A stretch of 10,960 bases of DNA from UKL13-2 sp031431435 (lineage in GTDB: Bacteria > Pseudomonadota > Gammaproteobacteria > Burkholderiales > Usitatibacteraceae), in NCBI GenBank assembly GCA_031431435.1, contig JANPDI010000070.1, forward strand, positions 1 to 10,960, written 5' to 3'. A program made the translations under genes and the position numbers. Of the stretch, positions 1 to 8,035 are shown piece by piece; position 1 is the stretch's first letter, and every line of letters starts with the position of its first letter. The notes beneath the pieces are model-generated. The model was not told where the DNA came from, did no database searches, and worked only from the letters and a program-made list of their open reading frames with translations.

Positions 1-798
1 CGAGGCAACCGAAAAAATCTTGATGATCTTGTTCTGGTTGATGTTGATGAAACCGACTGTCGCGTCCATCAGGAAGTTGATCTTGTCGAACAGGAACGCC
101 GTGTGCCCGTCGAGCGAATCAATGTCACGCAGAATCTGCCGTGCTTCTTCGACTTGGTCGCCGTCGAGCAGTTTTTGGCGCATCAGGAAAGACACCGCGC
201 GACGCGTATCCATCACGTTGCGACGGATGCGTCCGTTCAAGTCTTCCTCGTTGGCCACCCGCGCCAGCACCTTGCTGGCTTCGGCGTCGGTCATTTTTTC
301 GGTCAGCACAAACGCTGAAATTTTTTCCAGCTTGGCGTAAACACCTTCCAGCGCATCGGCTGAATACTCGGCGTCAGTGGCATACAGATCGAGCAACACT
401 TCGCGGGCGTCCTCGATGTAGCCGGGGCGGGTACGGGCGCGCATGCGCACCAGCCGGAACACCGGCAGGTCTTCCATGTGCAGGCTAAATAACGTGTTGC
501 CCTTGAGAATAAATGCGACCGACACGTTGCGCGAGTCATCATCGATCTCGAGCAGAAAGTCCGAACGCAAATGCAATTCGCCGCTGTCGCCTTCAAAAAA
601 CCGTGCCGAGGCCTCGATGTCACCCATCTCATCGGAAGTTGGCAGTTCAAGCCCGTAGAGCGTGCGAATCCAGCCGCGCTCGGTTTCGGTCGGCGAGTCC
701 AGATCGATCCAGATCGGGTCGGAATTCTTGAGGTCGTCAATCGTATCAACCTGCAGTTGATTCAAACGACGATTGTTGAGGATAAAGACGTTGAGCAC
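1..798 (-). CDS. corA: CorA magnesium/cobalt transporter, 3' part outside the window
   Basis: CorA is a pentameric inner-membrane channel for Mg2+ (also Co2+ and Ni2+). The first 266 codons are here. The N-terminal start MLNVFILNNRRLNQL matches the E. coli CorA start in pattern (MLSAFQLENNRL). Further on, GDIEASARFFEGDSGELHL (about residues 59-77), FRLVRMRARTRPGY, QILRDIDSL and finally GFININQNKIIKIFSVAS (about 249-266) follow the family almost without gaps. The frame reaches the window edge at the start of transmembrane helix 1, so the last roughly 50-55 residues, with the YGMNF signature loop and helix 2, are off-window. This judges by the 316-residue E. coli protein. The start is GTG at 798, chosen because it aligns with the family N-terminus. 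GAAAG lies about 7 bases upstream. The gene follows the patatin gene by 71 bp on the same strand. It is not broken within the visible part. Confidence 0.95.
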   Translation of the reverse strand, partial: MLNVFILNNRRLNQLQVDTIDDLKNSDPIWIDLDSPTETERGWIRTLYGLELPTSDEMGDIEASARFFEGDSGELHLRSDFLLEIDDDSRNVSVAFILKGNTLFSLHMEDLPVFRLVRMRARTRPGYIEDAREVLLDLYATDAEYSADALEGVYAKLEKISAFVLTEKMTDAEASKVLARVANEEDLNGRIRRNVMDTRRAVSFLMRQKLLDGDQVEEARQILRDIDSLDGHTAFLFDKINFLMDATVGFININQNKIIKIFSVAS

Positions 799-823
799 GG
801 TTTTACTTTCGCAGGGTGGCGCG

Positions 824-829
824 ATTGTA
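824..829 (-). promoter_or_regulatory. possible -10 box for corA
   Basis: On the minus strand TACAAT (5 of 6 matches to TATAAT) lies 25 bp upstream of the GTG of corA, in the 71-bp gap after the patatin gene. That would give a leader of roughly 20 bases. I see no good -35 hexamer at 16-18 bp, so the call is weak. corA could instead be co-transcribed with the patatin gene, because no terminator is visible in the gap. Confidence 0.25.
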
Positions 830-869
830 GAGGAAGTCAGCGGCGCTGGCGAGCAATATCCGCGTCAGA

Positions 870-3110
870 TCAGGGCTGGCCGAGGAAAAAATAAAACAAT
901 GTGCCACGATCGCGGGTACGACCGAAGCCGAAATGGAGCGGACCAAACGCCGTGTCGGCACCCAGAAACACGCCCACTGAGGATCTGTTTTCGCCCGCCG
1001 AAAGTGTCTGAAAGCTATTGCCGATGCGACCGATCTCACCCGACACGCCGGCAAAAATGCGCCGGCCGAAGAACGATGACGAAAGCGGCAACTGGTGGTA
1101 ATACGAGAGACGACCCAAGGCGACGGTCTCACCCAGCAATTCGCCGGATCGGAAGCCGGATAGCTGCAAAAAGCCGCCGAGCGAGAACTGATCAAAAATC
1201 GGGATGTTGCCTTCCAGGCTGCGGCCGTATCGTGCCGCCATCGAAATGGTATGACGGCCAAACGAAATATTCTCGTTGTAGTTCGCCTCGATTTTGCGGT
1301 AGTCGGTGGACGCACCAAGCGACGACATGCTGGCAAAATAATCCAGACTGGCAATGCGACCACTGCGCGGAAAACTGGGGTCGTCGAGATTGTCGTACAA
1401 CGCACGAAACTTGAAACCACCCTGATCGACCTTGAAGGCGGGGAATGTTGACGGTCCGATATTGACGTCGCCACTGTCTTTGCCACGCACCAGCCCCAGC
1501 CGCGCGATGGCATTGCGCCCAAAGTCCAGCCCGAGATCGATACCGTAGCTGGACGAACTGACGTCGTATTGCACAATGCGATTGCCGTCGAGAAAAATAT
1601 CGATGGGGCGGCGCGAGAGTTCGACGCCGCCGGAGACATTGACGATACTGCCGGCACCAAACGGCTGAAAAAATCGCGAGGCGATGCGGCGGTCGCGGCC
1701 GATTTGCAGGTCATTGCGCCATTCGGCACCGGCACTGTTGAACTGGGTTTGTTGTGAGCGAACCAGCAGATTAAAGCGGCCATCACCGGTGCTGTCGGCG
1801 GCGAGTGACAGGCCGATACGCAAATAGTGCGGCCCCCATTGTTTTTCGCGCGCATTGACCGCGAGGATCTGCCGGTCACCCTCGTTCAACAACGAATAGT
1901 TGACCCGTTCAAAGTAGCCGGTACCAAATACACGGCTGATACCGCCGTCAATTTTTTTGAAATCGACCTGGTCGCCCGGCTTGATATTCAGTGTGCGTCG
2001 CAATTCGGCTTCGTTGGCAAGTTCCAAGCCGGCAATACGCACTTGGGCAATGGTCTCGGATTCATCAACCGGCTTGCCTGCACGCCGCCGCTGTGCCAGA
2101 CGGTGCGTTCGGAAGTCTGATTCGACCAGTGCGTGGCGCGCCAATTGAGGTGCCATCGCGCGGGCGGTCGCCGCGCCGATGGTAATGGCGTCGGCGGCAA
2201 GCGAAAAATCGGTTGAGCCGATCGTATCAAGTGGCGGCGATATCAGGATGTCACCCACACGCAATTCCGCCAGTGATGTCTGCACGTTTTGTTCCGTGAG
2301 GATATTGATCATTTGCAGCGAAACGCCGACTACCGAGCGCAGTTCATTGCGTTTCAACAAACCCGAGCTGATATTGACGGCAATGATGATGTCGGCGCCC
2401 ATGGCGCGGGCAATATCGATTGGTAGGTTGCGTGTCAGGCCGCCGTCAAGATAGATCCGGTTGTCGATTTCGTATGGCGCAATCGCCCCCGGTACCGACA
2501 TCGAGGCGCGCATCACGTCGGCCAGACGGCCGCTGTCAAACACCACCATGCGGCCGGATTCGGCGTCGGTGGCGATGCCGCGAAAACGGATGGGTAGTTT
2601 GTCAAACACAACGCTGCCGGGCGCAAATCGTGTAATGCGCGAAAACAAGGCGTCGAGTTTTTGCCCGGAGATCGCACCCGCGGGTAATTGCAAGCCATCT
2701 CGTTTAACACCAAATTCCAAGCCGAGCAGCCGCGCCTGATCTTCTTCCTTGCGCAAAAAACTGCGATCTTCGCGTGCGCTGATGTCGGTGAAGAGGTCGT
2801 CCCAATCGGCCTTGCCGAGCCGTTCCTCAAGTTCGTTGATGGAGGTGCCGGACGCGTATGCCGCGCCCACCAGCGCGCCCATACTGGTGCCGGTGATGAT
2901 ATCGATCGGGATGCGTAGTTCTTCCAGCACTTTGATCACACCGACGTGTGCGGCACCGCGGGCACCACCGCCGGAGAGCACCAGCCCGATTTTTGGACGG
3001 GGACTGATGTTCGGCGCAGGCTGCGCAAACGCGACAGGCGTGGTGAAGCCGGTTGCAACGACGGTCAATGCCAAGGCCATCAACACGGCGGCAAAAGGAG
3101 CGGTTTTCAT
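870..3110 (-). CDS. PlpD-like patatin phospholipase, POTRA and outer-membrane barrel (type Vd secretion)
   Basis: The 746-residue product has the full type Vd autotransporter order. A Sec signal peptide (1 to about 29, cleavage after AFA) comes first. The patatin domain (about 40-320) has the oxyanion loop SGGGARG (46-52), nucleophile elbow GTSMG with Ser76, and a DGG motif with Asp222 completing the Ser-Asp dyad. A single POTRA-like module (about 352-424, starting AQVRIAGLELANEAELRR) and a BamA/Omp85-type beta barrel (about 428-746) follow. PlpD of Pseudomonas aeruginosa (728 residues) is the known model: a lipase A1-type enzyme held by its own 16-strand barrel. The product probably hydrolyses phospholipids at or outside the outer membrane. 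The protein ends FYFFLGQP, so the aromatic residue usual at a barrel C-terminus is not last. ATG at 3110 is the only start giving a signal peptide; no good ribosome site precedes it. TAGAAT at 3117-3122 could be its -10 box. All catalytic residues are present. Confidence 0.92.
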   Translation of the reverse strand: MKTAPFAAVLMALALTVVATGFTTPVAFAQPAPNISPRPKIGLVLSGGGARGAAHVGVIKVLEELRIPIDIITGTSMGALVGAAYASGTSINELEERLGKADWDDLFTDISAREDRSFLRKEEDQARLLGLEFGVKRDGLQLPAGAISGQKLDALFSRITRFAPGSVVFDKLPIRFRGIATDAESGRMVVFDSGRLADVMRASMSVPGAIAPYEIDNRIYLDGGLTRNLPIDIARAMGADIIIAVNISSGLLKRNELRSVVGVSLQMINILTEQNVQTSLAELRVGDILISPPLDTIGSTDFSLAADAITIGAATARAMAPQLARHALVESDFRTHRLAQRRRAGKPVDESETIAQVRIAGLELANEAELRRTLNIKPGDQVDFKKIDGGISRVFGTGYFERVNYSLLNEGDRQILAVNAREKQWGPHYLRIGLSLAADSTGDGRFNLLVRSQQTQFNSAGAEWRNDLQIGRDRRIASRFFQPFGAGSIVNVSGGVELSRRPIDIFLDGNRIVQYDVSSSSYGIDLGLDFGRNAIARLGLVRGKDSGDVNIGPSTFPAFKVDQGGFKFRALYDNLDDPSFPRSGRIASLDYFASMSSLGASTDYRKIEANYNENISFGRHTISMAARYGRSLEGNIPIFDQFSLGGFLQLSGFRSGELLGETVALGRLSYYHQLPLSSSFFGRRIFAGVSGEIGRIGNSFQTLSAGENRSSVGVFLGADTAFGPLHFGFGRTRDRGTLFYFFLGQP

Positions 3111-3139
3111 GAACCTATTCTAATCGCTGACCCATCAAT

Positions 3140-3172
3140 AAAAAACCCGCATCAACGTGAGCCAATGCGGGT
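3140..3172 (-). terminator. rho-independent terminator, minus strand
   Basis: Read on the minus strand, an 8-bp perfect stem (ACCCGCAT 3172-3165 with ATGCGGGT 3152-3145) around a 12-base loop is followed by a run of T (six in total from 3145 to 3140, then ATT). It faces the adaptor-permease operon and ends about 30 bp before the patatin ATG. The natural reading is the end of the efflux transcript, isolating the patatin gene. No T run follows on the plus strand, so it works in one direction only. It is now separated from the permease stop by the 253-bp element at 3202-3454. Confidence 0.75.
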
Positions 3173-3201
3173 AAAAGCGCTGCCGTGCGGTTTGGCACGT
3201 A

Positions 3202-3223
3202 TTTAACCTGCATATTTCACGGG
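3202..3223 (+). repeat. left terminal inverted repeat of the element
   Basis: The 22 bases match the reverse complement of 3433-3454 at all but one position (C at 3218 against A in the other copy). The outer 16 bases are identical. The partner base just inside (3224 against 3432) no longer pairs, so the repeat ends there. Confidence 0.85.
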
Positions 3224-3432
3224 TCGGCCGCGCTTAGCTTAGCGCCATGCCCGAGAAATTTCAGTGCACTTTGCATGTCCATTTAGTTAGTTTTCATTGA
3301 ACATGCGCCTTTGCGCTCGATAGCAGTCCGCTGGACATGCGCTTTTCCGTTCTCTTCCCGTTGCATAGCCAGCTATGCCGTGGTCAGTCGAGCGAAAAAT
3401 CACACGCCTATCGACCCACTCGCGAACGCAAC

Positions 3433-3454
3433 CCCGTTAAATATGCAGGTTAAA
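3433..3454 (-). repeat. right terminal inverted repeat, overlapping the permease stop codon
   Basis: This is the reverse-complement partner of 3202-3223. The minus-strand codons CTT (3455-3453) and TAA (3452-3450) of the permease gene fall in or across this repeat. The stop lies within the TTAA that would be the duplicated target, so it could be original gene sequence. Confidence 0.85.
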
Positions 3455-6400
3455 GCGGCGCTGGAGGAGGCGGGGAGGGGTCTGCTGGCGATGCCTTGAT
3501 GCCAAACCAGGTCGCATACAGCGCCGGCAGGAAAAACAACGTCAACAAGGTGGCGACCAACAAGCCGCCCATGATGGCAACGGCCATCGGACCAAAGAAG
3601 GCGGAACGCACCAGCGGGATCATCGCCAGTACTGCCGCCATCGCGGTCAATACAATCGGCCGCAGACGGCGAACGGTTGCATCAATCACCGCATGGAAAC
3701 GGTCGTGACCGGCGCCGATGTCCTGTTCGATCTGGTCAATCAGGATCACCGAGTTGCGCATGATCATGCCAAACAATGCAATGGTACCGAGCATCGCCAC
3801 AAAGCCAAACGGCTTGTTCAGCACAATCAGAAACAGCGTGACGCCGATCAAACCGAGCGGTGCGGTCAGCACCACGATGACCACACGCTGAAAACTCTTG
3901 AGCTGGATCATCAACACACTCAGCACCACAAACAGGAACAACGGCATGCCGGACTTGATGGACTGTTCCCCCTTGGCACTTTCTTCAACCGCGCCGCCGA
4001 CATCGAGCCGGAAGCCGGGCTCGAGCTTGGCGCGCAGTGCCGCGATTGGCGCACCAAGTTGCGCAACAATAGTCGCCGGCTGCAACGCCGGCTTGTAAAT
4101 ATCACCCTTGATGGTGATGGTGGGCAGCCGGTCGCGGCGCCAGATGACCGGGTCTTCAAATTCGTAACGCACCTTGGCGATCTGGGTCAATGGCACGGCG
4201 CGTCCGGCATGGGTCGGGATCGACAGACTTTCAATGAGTGAAATGCGCGCGCGCTCGTCAGCCGGGCCGCGCAGCAACACTTCGATTTGTTTGTCGCCTT
4301 CGCGCAGGAATGTCACCTGCGTGCCGTTCAACGAGCCGTTGACAAACGCCGACACTTCCGCCGAGGTGATGCCCAGCAAACGCGCCTTGTCCTGGTCGAT
4401 GTCGAGCTTGATCACCTTTGAGCGTTCGAACCAGTCGAATTGAATGTTGGCGACATTGCCGTTCGCGCGCAGAATCTCGGCCACTTCGATGGCGTGGGCG
4501 CGCAATTTTTCGAGATTCTCACCGGATACGCGGTACTGGATCGGGAAGCCGACCGGCGGACCGTTTTCCAGACGCGACAGGCGGCCGCGGATTTCCGGCA
4601 TATCCGTTTCAAACAAGTTGATGAGTTTGCTGCGCAAGGCTTCACGCGACTTGGCGTCCTTGGTGGTCACCACCAACTGGCCGAATGCGGCATTGGGCAG
4701 CTGCAAATCAAGCGGCAGATAAAAACGCGGCGCACCGGTACCGACAAAACTCACGTAATTTTCAAACAGGGCTTTTTCTTTATTCAGAAACGCCTCGAGT
4801 TTTTTCACCTGCACTTCGGTGGCGGCAATCGACGAGCCCTCGGCCAGCCGCACGTCAACAATCAATTCGACACGTGTGGACGATGGAAAAAACTGTTGCT
4901 GGACAAAACCGAATGCAATCAGCGAGACAACAAACAGCCCGGCCGTTCCGGCCAGCACGGTTTTTTTGTTTGACACACACCAACGCACCGCCGCCCGAAA
5001 GCGCTGGTAGAAGGGCGTGTCGTAAACGTCGTGTTCGTCGGTGTGATGTGCGATCCCGTTGGCCGACGCGGTTGCCTCGGCTGAGCCTTCATGTATGGCG
5101 CCCAATGGCACCATGCGGGCCGCGAGGCGCGCGCCGATCCACGGCAATTTTCCGACCAGCGCCGCGATGCGGCGGGTGCGGGCGGAGATGACCGGTTTGC
5201 CGTTGATGTAGTCGGGCAACAGGTGATAACCGAGGTAGGGAATAAAGATCACCGCGGCGATCCACGACAGCATCAGCGCCAGTGTTGTGACCTGAAAAAT
5301 CGCAATGGTGTATTCACCGGTGCTGGATTTGGCGGTGGCGATCGGCAAAAAGCCGGCGGCCGTCACCAGTGTGCCGGACAACATCGGGAACGCCGTGGAC
5401 GTGTAGGCAAAACTGGCCGCGCGCACACGGTCCCAGCCCTGTTCCATTTTGATGGCCATCATTTCGACCGCGATGATCGCGTCGTCAACCAACAGACCGA
5501 GGGCGAGAATCAGCGCGCCCAAAGAAATCTTGTGCAAGCCGACGTTGAACATGTTCATAAAAAAGAACGTCGCCGCCAGCACCAGCGGAATCGACAGCGC
5601 CACCACCATGCCGGAGCGCATGCCCAGGCTGAAAAAGGTCACCGCCAACACAATGACCACCGCCTCGGCGAGGGAACGGATAAATTCGCCCACGCTGGCA
5701 CGTACCGCACGCGGCTGGTCGTTGACGCGATGCAACTCGATGCCGACCGGCAGTGTTTTTTCGATACGCTCAAACACCGCGTCAAGATTATGGCCAAGTG
5801 TGATGATGTCGCCGCCCGCGCGCATGGCAATACCGAGCCCCATCGCCTCATTACCCATGTAGCGCATTTTGGTGAAGGCCGGGTCGGCGTATGTGCGTCT
5901 GACGGTCGCGATATCACCGATTTTAATAATGCGCCCGTTGGCGCGCAGGGTGAAATTGCGGATCGCATCGACGCTGTCAAATTGGCCGGTGGCGCGCACA
6001 TAAATCTTGTCAGTGGCGGTCTCGAACGCACCGCCCGACACCACCGCGTTTTGTGCCTGCATCGCCGCGATGACGGCCGCACCCTCAATGCCGAGGTTGG
6101 CGATCTTGACGTTGGAAAGTTCAATCAGGATTTTTTCTTCCTGTTCGCCGAATATTTCGACCTTCGACACATCCGGCACCCGCAACAGCTCGCGCCGGAT
6201 GCGATCGATATAGGTTTTTTTGTCAGCGTAGGAATATCCCTCGCCGGTCAACGCAAAGATGTTGCCGAAGGTGTCGCCGAACTCGTCGTTAAAAAACGGC
6301 CCGAGCACACCGGCAGGCAGGGTATGGCGCATGTCACCAACCCGTTTGCGGACTTGATACTGGGTCCCGGGTACCAGTGAGGCTGACGCGGCATCATCAA

Positions 6401-6692
6401 CAAAAAACAGGATGGTCGATTCGCCCGGTTTCGAATAGCTGCGGATAAACGATAAATTGGGGACTTCCTGCAGCTTTTTTTCGATGCGCTCGGTGACTTG
6501 CTGATCCACCTCGGCCACCGATGCACCCGGCCACAGCGTGCGGACGGTCATTGCCTTGAAGGTAAAAGGCGGATCCTCGGATTGTCCAAGGCGGCCGTAG
6601 GAAAAAATGCCGGCAATGCCGATGACGATAATCAGGAACAATACCAGTGGCTGATTCTTCAGCGCCCATTCGGACAGATTTAACTTGTTCAT
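3450..6692 (-). CDS. RND efflux pump inner-membrane permease (AcrB/TriC-like)
   Basis: This is the proton-driven antiporter of a tripartite efflux pump; it would work with the adaptor encoded just upstream and an unseen TolC-type channel. The 1080 residues are usual for the family. The N-terminus MNKLNLSEWALKNQPLVLF leads into TM1. LGQSEDPPFTFKAM and WPGASVAEV (about 35-62) open the first periplasmic domain. TM4 carries LGLLVDDAIIAVEMM with the proton-relay pair Asp403-Asp404. Near residue 979 GMIMRNSVILIDQI has Arg where AcrB has Lys940, as is common in the branch lacking close AcrB identity. The two-fold repeat with a second periplasmic domain (about 590-870) is intact. I chose ATG at 6692 because the family homology begins there; a GTG at 6725 would add 11 unconserved residues. 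No clear ribosome site is visible; the gap to the adaptor stop is 8 bp, suggesting translational coupling. The C-terminus is a Pro-rich tail (ADPSPPPPAPL). Substrate cannot be told; drugs or organic compounds are likelier than metals. Confidence 0.95.
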   Translation of the reverse strand: MNKLNLSEWALKNQPLVLFLIIVIGIAGIFSYGRLGQSEDPPFTFKAMTVRTLWPGASVAEVDQQVTERIEKKLQEVPNLSFIRSYSKPGESTILFFVDDAASASLVPGTQYQVRKRVGDMRHTLPAGVLGPFFNDEFGDTFGNIFALTGEGYSYADKKTYIDRIRRELLRVPDVSKVEIFGEQEEKILIELSNVKIANLGIEGAAVIAAMQAQNAVVSGGAFETATDKIYVRATGQFDSVDAIRNFTLRANGRIIKIGDIATVRRTYADPAFTKMRYMGNEAMGLGIAMRAGGDIITLGHNLDAVFERIEKTLPVGIELHRVNDQPRAVRASVGEFIRSLAEAVVIVLAVTFFSLGMRSGMVVALSIPLVLAATFFFMNMFNVGLHKISLGALILALGLLVDDAIIAVEMMAIKMEQGWDRVRAASFAYTSTAFPMLSGTLVTAAGFLPIATAKSSTGEYTIAIFQVTTLALMLSWIAAVIFIPYLGYHLLPDYINGKPVISARTRRIAALVGKLPWIGARLAARMVPLGAIHEGSAEATASANGIAHHTDEHDVYDTPFYQRFRAAVRWCVSNKKTVLAGTAGLFVVSLIAFGFVQQQFFPSSTRVELIVDVRLAEGSSIAATEVQVKKLEAFLNKEKALFENYVSFVGTGAPRFYLPLDLQLPNAAFGQLVVTTKDAKSREALRSKLINLFETDMPEIRGRLSRLENGPPVGFPIQYRVSGENLEKLRAHAIEVAEILRANGNVANIQFDWFERSKVIKLDIDQDKARLLGITSAEVSAFVNGSLNGTQVTFLREGDKQIEVLLRGPADERARISLIESLSIPTHAGRAVPLTQIAKVRYEFEDPVIWRRDRLPTITIKGDIYKPALQPATIVAQLGAPIAALRAKLEPGFRLDVGGAVEESAKGEQSIKSGMPLFLFVVLSVLMIQLKSFQRVVIVVLTAPLGLIGVTLFLIVLNKPFGFVAMLGTIALFGMIMRNSVILIDQIEQDIGAGHDRFHAVIDATVRRLRPIVLTAMAAVLAMIPLVRSAFFGPMAVAIMGGLLVATLLTLFFLPALYATWFGIKASPADPSPPPPAPL

Positions 6693-6700
6693 GATGCGGA

Positions 6701-7972
6701 CTATTTCAGCACACGGTCTAGCCACGCCACCGTCGGTTTGTCATTCGCAGCTGGTGCGTCAATTGCATACGCCACCTTGGCGTCGCCCTTGACCTGCGGA
6801 TCAACAATCGGCCGGACGACTTCGCCGTCGCGCAATTTGTGCACACCCGCCGCCACAATGGTGTCGCCGGGTTTGATCGAGGCGCCCGCGCCGACGCCCA
6901 CCGCACGGATCAACGCATTGGTTTCGCGATATTGCAATACCGTCACCGGCTTGAGTGACACCTTGCCGTCGGGCGCAATTTGCCAGACGCCTGTGATGTT
7001 GCCCTTTACATATAAGGATGACAATGGCACGGCGAAGGTGCCATCGGCGTCGCTGCCGACAAAGGTGGCGAAGGCCGACATACCCAGATCGATGTTTGCA
7101 TCGGCTGCGGTAATCGAAATGCGTGCCGCATAGGTGCGGGTGATGTTGTCGGCCGCACCGGCGATTTCGCGTAATTTGCCGGCGTAAAATTTTTCCGGAT
7201 TTGACCAGACATGAACCCGAATCGGCCGCTTGGCATTGCTGCCGCCGGCATTACCACGAAATTCGCCGATCTTGGCTTCAGGCACCGCGATCAATAATTC
7301 TTTTTCAGTTGGGTTGGCGATTTTCATCACCGGCTGGCCGGCAGAAACGACCTGGCCTGCTTCCGCTATCACCTGCGTCACGACGCCATCCATTTCCGCA
7401 AACAACGTCGCGTAACCGGATTGATTGAGTGACACATTGGCGGTTGCCTGTTGCGCGGCCAGACGCGCGGCGGCGGCGCTGGCGACGTTTAGCTTTTGAT
7501 CGAGTGCGGATTGGCTGACAAAACCTTTCGCAAACAAATCGCGAAAACGTTTGAGTTCGGCGTCGGCAAAGTCGGCTTCAGTTTGTTGCGCACTGACTTG
7601 CGCGCGCGCGGCATCGGCGGCGAGCTTGACATCCTGTGGATCGAGTTGGGCGAGCGGCTGGCCGCGTTTGACGGTGGCACCCGAATCAACGAGGCGCTTG
7701 GCGAGCTTGCCGCCAACACGAAATGCGTGATCCGCTTCAAACCGCGCACGGATTTCACCGGAATAAATATCCAGATCGGCGCCACCACTCGGTGGAATCT
7801 TGTACGCCAGCGCGGGGCGGATGGGATCGGCAACCGGCTCTGTTTTGCTGCAACCCGCGATCAGCAGGGCCGCGCCAATGAGTGCGACGGCCACGCCTGT
7901 GCCAAGTTTGGTCTGGCGGGAGCGGGTGAAAAAAGTTATTGTTGATGTTGCGGCAAAGATGGTCGATGGCAT
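6701..7972 (-). CDS. RND efflux periplasmic adaptor lipoprotein (membrane fusion protein)
   Basis: The protein links the inner-membrane permease to an outer-membrane channel. The 423 residues start with a basic n-region (RSRQTK), a hydrophobic stretch and a lipobox IAGC with Cys41, predicting an inner-membrane-anchored lipoprotein. The adaptor modules follow in order: the first biotinyl-lipoyl half with ADHAFRVGGKLAKRLVDSG (about 80-98) and VKRGQPLAQLD, a short alpha-hairpin rich in Ala and Gln (about 114-180), the second lipoyl half with FAEMDGVVTQVIAEAGQVV (191-209), a beta-barrel (about 225-315) and a membrane-proximal domain. It is the first gene of a two-gene operon and ends 8 bp before the permease ATG. 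ATG at 7972 is the only in-frame ATG that keeps the whole signal; the ribosome site is poor. A promoter and operator-like palindrome lie 40-90 bp upstream. The tail has a short low-complexity run (YAIDAPAANDKPTVAWLD) similar to other members of this branch. Confidence 0.94.
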   Translation of the reverse strand: MPSTIFAATSTITFFTRSRQTKLGTGVAVALIGAALLIAGCSKTEPVADPIRPALAYKIPPSGGADLDIYSGEIRARFEADHAFRVGGKLAKRLVDSGATVKRGQPLAQLDPQDVKLAADAARAQVSAQQTEADFADAELKRFRDLFAKGFVSQSALDQKLNVASAAAARLAAQQATANVSLNQSGYATLFAEMDGVVTQVIAEAGQVVSAGQPVMKIANPTEKELLIAVPEAKIGEFRGNAGGSNAKRPIRVHVWSNPEKFYAGKLREIAGAADNITRTYAARISITAADANIDLGMSAFATFVGSDADGTFAVPLSSLYVKGNITGVWQIAPDGKVSLKPVTVLQYRETNALIRAVGVGAGASIKPGDTIVAAGVHKLRDGEVVRPIVDPQVKGDAKVAYAIDAPAANDKPTVAWLDRVLK

Positions 7973-8013
7973 ACTTGGTTGCTCGGGTTTGGCGGTGGAA
8001 AGACGGTCGTTAT

Positions 8014-8035
8014 TAACTGACTGGTTGGTAAGTTA
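8014..8035. promoter_or_regulatory. operator-like palindrome in front of the efflux operon
   Basis: Plus strand reads TAACTGAC, eight central bases, then a mirrored GTAAGTTA. The symmetric core is TAACTnAC-N8-GTnAGTTA, with 14 of 22 positions in perfect dyad symmetry. Length and position over the -10 region fit a dimeric repressor; TetR/AcrR-type proteins commonly control such pumps with sites of this size. No such regulator gene is in the window, so the identity of the binder is inference. Confidence 0.5.

Larger units (their letters stand above)
3202..3454. mobile_element. 253-bp MITE-like element with 22-bp terminal inverted repeats
   Basis: The two ends are inverted copies of each other with 21 of 22 bases matching. 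Left is TTTAACCTGCATATTT then CACGGG (3202-3223); right, reverse-complemented, is TTTAACCTGCATATTT then AACGGG. TTAA sits at each outer edge (3203-3206 and 3450-3453), which fits a 4-bp TTAA target duplication with element termini CCTGCATATTT. IS1380-type elements are one known group with short duplications of this kind, but I do not assign a family. The inside carries no credible gene and several smaller inverted pairs: a 16-base near-palindrome at 3230-3245, GCATGTCC/GGACATGC (3273-3280, 3333-3340), CGCTCGA/TCGAGCG (3314-3320, 3388-3394) and GCATAGC-CA-GCTATGC (3363-3378). It is therefore a non-autonomous, structure-rich repeat. It covers the last Leu codon and stop of the permease gene. It could also be a degenerate IS remnant. 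Confidence 0.75.

Noticed and set aside
803..1879. Minus-strand open frame of 358 codons overlapping the patatin gene
   Set aside because: It lies in a shifted frame within the barrel-coding part of the patatin gene, is full of Ser, Arg and Thr, and has no domain likeness. The overlapping frame is clearly the real one.
3311..3499. Plus-strand 62-codon frame crossing the right end of the element
   Set aside because: It runs antisense into the permease gene, and I see no transposase motif in it. The element is better read as non-coding.
5091..6380. Long plus-strand open frame (429 codons) opposite the permease gene
   Set aside because: It is antisense to a well-conserved RND coding region. 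Its residue make-up (rich in His, Arg, Gln, Asp and Gly) is what the complement of a GC-rich gene gives, and it has no family signal.
6693..6725. Upstream GTG start for the permease adding 11 residues
   Set aside because: The extra residues overlap the adaptor 3' end and are not part of the conserved N-terminus, which begins at MNKLNLSEWALKN from ATG at 6692.
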